Positions 61,160 through 64,000 of a stretch of 64,000 bases of DNA are shown here, piece after piece. Both the position numbers and the translations under genes were made by a program. Within the stretch, counting starts at the first letter, position 1. The number at the start of each line of letters is the position of its first letter. The stretch spans positions 13,444,820 to 13,508,819 of the forward strand of contig CM067302.1 in the NCBI GenBank assembly GCA_034231615.1. The letters run 5' to 3'. The notes beneath the pieces were generated by a model. It did not search any database. It was given only the letters and a program-made list of their open reading frames with translations, and had not been told where the DNA came from. Source of the stretch: Meghimatium bilineatum (taxonomy: Eukaryota > Mollusca > Gastropoda > Stylommatophora > Philomycidae).

Positions 61160-63959
61160 CTGGAAACAAACGGAAGATGACTATGTAGATCGGGTTATAC
61201 TTACAAACATACATAAAAGATGTCAGTCTTACAAACATACATAAAGATGTCAGTCTTACAAACATACATAAAGATGTCAGTCTTACAAACATACATAAAA
61301 GATGTCAGTCTTACAAACATACATAAAGATGTCAGTCTTACAAACATACATAAAGATGTCAGTCTTACAAACATAGGCTAGATAAAAATGTCAGTCTTAC
61401 AAACATAGGCTAGATAAAAATGTCAGTCTTACAAACATACACAAAGATGTCAGTCTTACAAACATACACAAAAGATGTCAGTCTTACAAACATACATAAA
61501 GATGCCAGTCTTACAAACATAAAGATGTCAGTCTTACAAACATACATAAAGATGTCAGTCTTACATGCATAAAGATGTCAGTCTTACAAACATACATAAA
61601 GATGTCAGTCTTACAAACATACATAAAGATGCCAGTCTTACAAACATAAAGATGTCAGTCTTACAAACATACATAAAGATGTCAGTCTTACATACATAAA
61701 GATGTCAGTCTTACAAACATACATAAAGATGTCAGTCTTACAAACATACATAAAGATGTCAGTCTTACAAACATACATAAAGATGTCAGTCTTACAAACA
61801 TACACAAAGATGTCAGTCTTACAAACATACACAAAAGATGTCAGTCTTACAAACATACATAAAGATGCCAGTCTTACAAACATAAAGATGTCAGTCTTAC
61901 AAACATAAAGATGTCAGTCTTACATACATAAAGATGTCAGTCTTACAAACATACACAAAAGATGTCAGTCTTACAAACATAAAGATGTCAGTCTTACATA
62001 CATACATAAAGATGTCAGTCTTACGAACATACACAAAGATGTCAGTCTTACAAACATACACAAAAGATGTCAGTCTTACAAACATACACAAAAGATGTCA
62101 GTCTTACAAACATACATAAAAGATGTCAGTCTTACAAACATACATAAAGATGTCAGTCTTACAAACATACATAAATATGCCAGTCTTACAAACATACACT
62201 TTGTTGTAAAATATGATTACAAAAAAAAAACCTTGTGAGAATTTAAATAAGAAAATATTCAACTTCTGTCTATCTGATATTTCTTCTTCAGCGTTCATTC
62301 TCAAACTTCCTGTTGGATCTCTCTTGTAGCATGACAATTGTCCTACTAGATTTCCTACAGGACGTAGTCCAGAGAATGGCAATGCAATGTGTCGCTGTTT
62401 TATTTGTGCCAATGGCCCAACACATCCAATTCTGCAGTTTTTTATGTCTGATGGTGTAGACATCAAGTAGCGAACAAAAGAAAGAAGGAAAGAAAGTCTT
62501 ATATAGAATACTCATTCAAATGGATATTCACAGTAATGAACATAGAACCTGCAGAAGTAGAGTGGAAAAGTAAGTCTATCAAGTTTAGAACTTTCAGCCA
62601 AGATGCCATCACACTTTCCAAAAAATTGTGCTGATGTTTCGAGTGACAATGCTACAACCCTGAAGGATTATGGGTTCGACGATGATAGATTGATTATCTT
62701 GATGTCTTGATAGCATCCAAGTGACCTTAGTGTTGAGTACTATTATTTATGAACATATACATAAGCTTATTTATAACACAGGCCACACAGCTCTGAACTA
62801 TACATAGCTTATTTATAACACAGGCCACACAGCTCTGAAATATACATAGCTTATTTATAACACAGGCCACACAGCTCTGAACTATACATAGCTTATTTAT
62901 AACACAGGCCACACAGGTCGGAACTATACATAGCTTATTTATAACACAGGCCACACAGGTCTGAACTATACATAGCTTATTTATAACACAGGCCACACAA
63001 TGGTAATGATATTCCATTGCATATAGATTCAAAGGTCCAGGCACAACCAGTGTGAATTCCATAGACATATACAGTATTGTCTACATTGATATGCTCGTGG
63101 TTTGGCAGATCCAGGGGATTTAAAGTTCAATGCAGAGGGAAATGTATTAGAAAAGAAAGTGATGCCTTTTATACAACTACTAATAGTATGACGATGGAGG
63201 CAATGGCAGTGACCAGGGCAATGGCCGTGACTAGGGCAATGATATGGCAGGAGAATCAAAGCGCAACAAGTGTCTATTTTCTGACCGATTCTATGAGTAT
63301 GCATCGAAATATTCTGTCTTGCAATCTATGCCATCAGTAGTTGAAGTAAATAAAGTTTGTGCTGTAGAGAGTTACCATCATTTTGTTTCCTGGATATGAG
63401 AGTGTTAAGGAAAATGAAAGAGCAGACAGACTTGCCAGCATGATCACAATTACTAGTGGTAGTTTAATGACAGTGCTGATATTTTGAATGCAATCAAGGA
63501 GTTAGACAAGCTGGAAGATGTAAAGTATAGCACTTGTTCCATGTCCATGTCAAGAATACAGCATCTGGAAGTGAAGTGTGGTGTTGCAGGAAATGAGGAG
63601 CATATAGAAATCAAAATAAGAGTTATCAACCAACACGGAACATCAACAGTCAGTTACCACATGCTGAATGATATACCAATATGAGAGATCGGAGCACCTT
63701 ATGGACATGTCCAGAGTCCCATGATGATGATCAGAGCGACTTATGGACATGTCCGGAGTTCCATGATGATGATCGGATGATTAACTTACTAGCTTATCTG
63801 GAATGCTCTTAGAAAATGTAACGAAAAGTCTCAACTTACCTGCGTTTTCAAAAATGTGGCAAGATTAGATGGGTCAACAGCCTTAAAGGTAGCCTCAATC
63901 AGATCAAGGTCACAGGACTCCAAAGCATACATAAGGGCAGTTTTTCCACTTTGTTGTAC
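61025..63959 (-). CDS. ankyrin-repeat-like protein, last two coding exons
   Basis: Exons 63959-63840 and 61159-61025 join in phase 0; the gene continues right of the window. The first exon encodes V-Q-Q-S-G-K-T-A-L-M-Y-A-L-E-S-C-D, which has the G-x-T-A-L-x-x-A pattern of an ankyrin repeat helix, then D-P-S-N-L-A-T-F-L. The second encodes 44 residues from A-F-D-R-S-T-C-L to N-N-S-Y-V-T-G and stop. Ankyrin repeats are protein-binding modules; the specific family is not recognised. The 2.7-kb intron carries a 1-kb minisatellite, a 42-bp array and a LINE piece. Confidence 0.72.
61190..62205. repeat. 27-bp minisatellite, about 36 copies
   Basis: Unit contains AAGATGTCAGTCTTACAAAC and ATACATA, with shortened units. 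Lies upstream of the last ankyrin-gene exon, about 30-40 bases from its acceptor. Confidence 0.96.
62278..62430 (-). mobile_element. SINE-like family A copy
   Basis: Antisense copy starting TTTCTTCTTCAGCGTTCATT and ending near GCCAATGGCCCAACACATCC. In the ankyrin gene intron. Confidence 0.7.
62745..63005. repeat. 42-bp minisatellite, 6 copies
   Basis: Unit contains TAGCTTATTTATAACACAGG and CCACACAGCTCTGAACTAT. Confidence 0.95.
63075..63710 (+). pseudogene. LINE RNase H fragment
   Basis: Sense text around 63390-63450 reads E-S-V-K-E-N-E-R-A-D-R-L-A-S, a decayed G-x-x-G-N-E-x-A-D box. The upstream part is broken. Confidence 0.6.
63840..63959 (-). CDS. ankyrin-like exon
   Basis: After TTTTTTTAG, donor GTAAGT; exactly 40 codons, phase 0 at both ends. 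The S-G-K-T-A-L-M-Y-A-L motif and the following D-L-D-L-I-E fit one ankyrin repeat. Confidence 0.78.
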
Positions 63960-64000
63960 CTAAAAAAAGGGAAATGTTTCAGTGAGGAGGCATTTGTTTG

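Overview
The window is intron-rich, repeat-rich DNA from an invertebrate animal nuclear genome. Two points support this. First, several proteins can be assembled only by joining short exons at GT/AG sites, and the reading phases then match. Second, the space between exons is filled with minisatellites, tRNA-derived SINEs and broken non-LTR (LINE) and Penelope-like retroelements. A lophotrochozoan, perhaps a mollusc, is my guess from the look of the LINE remnants; the sequence does not prove it. There are no bacterial-type operons, rRNA or CRISPR arrays.

Layout. (1) 1-13796, plus strand: all but the first coding exon(s) of COMMD4, a COMM-domain protein. Seven exons give 175 residues and the stop, with introns of about 1 to 4 kb full of repeats. 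(2) 13.8-22.1 kb: gene-poor, with LINE remnants and minisatellites. (3) 22179-49541, minus strand: a single-pass transmembrane receptor with four immunoglobulin domains, each split over two exons. It has a likely signal-peptide exon, a transmembrane exon, a cytoplasmic tail in two alternative versions, and a C-terminal exon with the tyrosine motif T-S-Y-E-H-V. (4) 49.5-61.0 kb: gene-poor; holds a Penelope-like element with a GIY-YIG endonuclease, several LINE pieces and a 1.3-kb array of a 17-bp unit. (5) 61025-63959, minus strand: the last two coding exons of an ankyrin-repeat-like protein that continues past the right edge.

The three genes show no functional link. By my estimated boundaries, tandem repeats cover close to a quarter of the window. 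Many arrays lie against exons, and several carry copies of the neighbouring splice donor or acceptor. The two most interesting points are the receptor tail, where intron phase makes exon 14 and the exon 11-13 block alternative choices (657 or 567 residues), and the minisatellites that seem to have grown out of splice junctions.
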